The notes under the pieces are model-generated. The model searched no databases. It was not told the origin of the DNA and was given only the letters and a program-made list of their open reading frames with translations. Below, in pieces: positions 14,441-14,572 of a stretch of 14,572 nucleotides of DNA (positions within the stretch are counted from its first letter, which is position 1; every line of letters starts with the position of its first letter). This DNA comes from Erwinia pyrifoliae DSM 12163 (lineage in GTDB: Bacteria; Pseudomonadota; Gammaproteobacteria; Enterobacterales; Enterobacteriaceae). The stretch spans positions 3,315,910-3,330,481 of the forward strand of contig NC_017390.1 of NCBI RefSeq assembly GCF_000026985.1, written 5' to 3'. Position numbers and translations under genes: made by a program.

Positions 14441-14572
14441 CTACTTATCCCCCCGCTCGCCGGTTACCCGGTCAATCTCCTTCAGCACCCAGAGCATATC
14501 CGTTGCATCGGGCACACAGATATTCCAGCGGATACCCGTTCTGTATTCGGATTCACCCGGCCACAGCGTATT
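14441..14572 (-). CDS. C-terminal end of an unrecognised ICE gene (cut by window edge)
   Basis: The minus strand is open from the window edge to TAG at 14443-14441, giving 43 residues: NTLWPGESEYRTGIRWNICV, then PDATDMLWVLKEIDRVTGERGDK. The GC-rich codon use matches the ICE genes and the frame ends exactly at the shared terminator hairpin, so it is very probably a real gene. The start and most of the protein lie beyond the window. I do not recognise the family. Confidence 0.65.
   Translation of the reverse strand, partial: NTLWPGESEYRTGIRWNICVPDATDMLWVLKEIDRVTGERGDK

Overview
The window looks like part of an integrative and conjugative element (ICE) of a gamma-proteobacterium, most likely a member of the Enterobacterales. 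This rests on the left-hand gene run, which I recognise as the terminal block of the 'PFL_47xx / TraG-like' type IV secretion module of SPI-7/PAPI/clc-type ICEs, on its GC-rich codon use, and on a GC-rich accessory ICE-type gene at the right. The species cannot be named from the sequence alone.

Layout. (1) At 4-294 a small unrecognised gene on the plus strand converges on the conjugation operon. (2) Positions 333-5003, all minus strand and tightly packed, hold in transcription order a PFL_4709-family/DUF1525 protein, a PFL_4710-family TraU-like protein, a PFL_4711-family secreted protein, a small membrane protein and a TraG N-terminal-type mating-pair protein. (3) Positions about 5040-11600 form a strikingly AT-rich cargo island. 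It holds a broken MltR-like gene (in-frame TAG plus an indel in an A8 tract), a 420-residue zinc-ribbon protein with a HEPN-type R-x4-H motif, a patch of hairpins, and then a three-gene minus-strand operon. The operon is an alpha/beta-hydrolase effector, a small winged-helix-like middle component and an SMC/Rad50-like ABC ATPase, joined by two 4-base ATGA overlaps. This matches the architecture of predicted ABC three-component (ABC-3C) conflict systems. (4) From about 11830 GC-rich sequence returns: a 726-residue protein with an N-terminal GHKL (Hsp90/MutL-type) ATPase fold and a distal HExxH-x8-H metalloprotease-like motif, a divergent 52-residue small protein followed by a very strong hairpin terminator, and the C-terminal end of another minus-strand gene cut by the window edge.

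How the parts fit. The left operon builds the membrane and periplasmic part of the conjugation apparatus. The AT-rich island sits directly upstream of the operon's first gene here, a typical place for cargo. The island carries at least one predicted defence operon (ABC-3C, hydrolase type), a possible HEPN ribonuclease, and the decayed remains of an older insert, which suggests a variable defence hotspot in the ICE. The most interesting items are the ABC-3C operon and the GHKL-ATPase/metalloprotease-like fusion. Both are called from motifs and gene order only.
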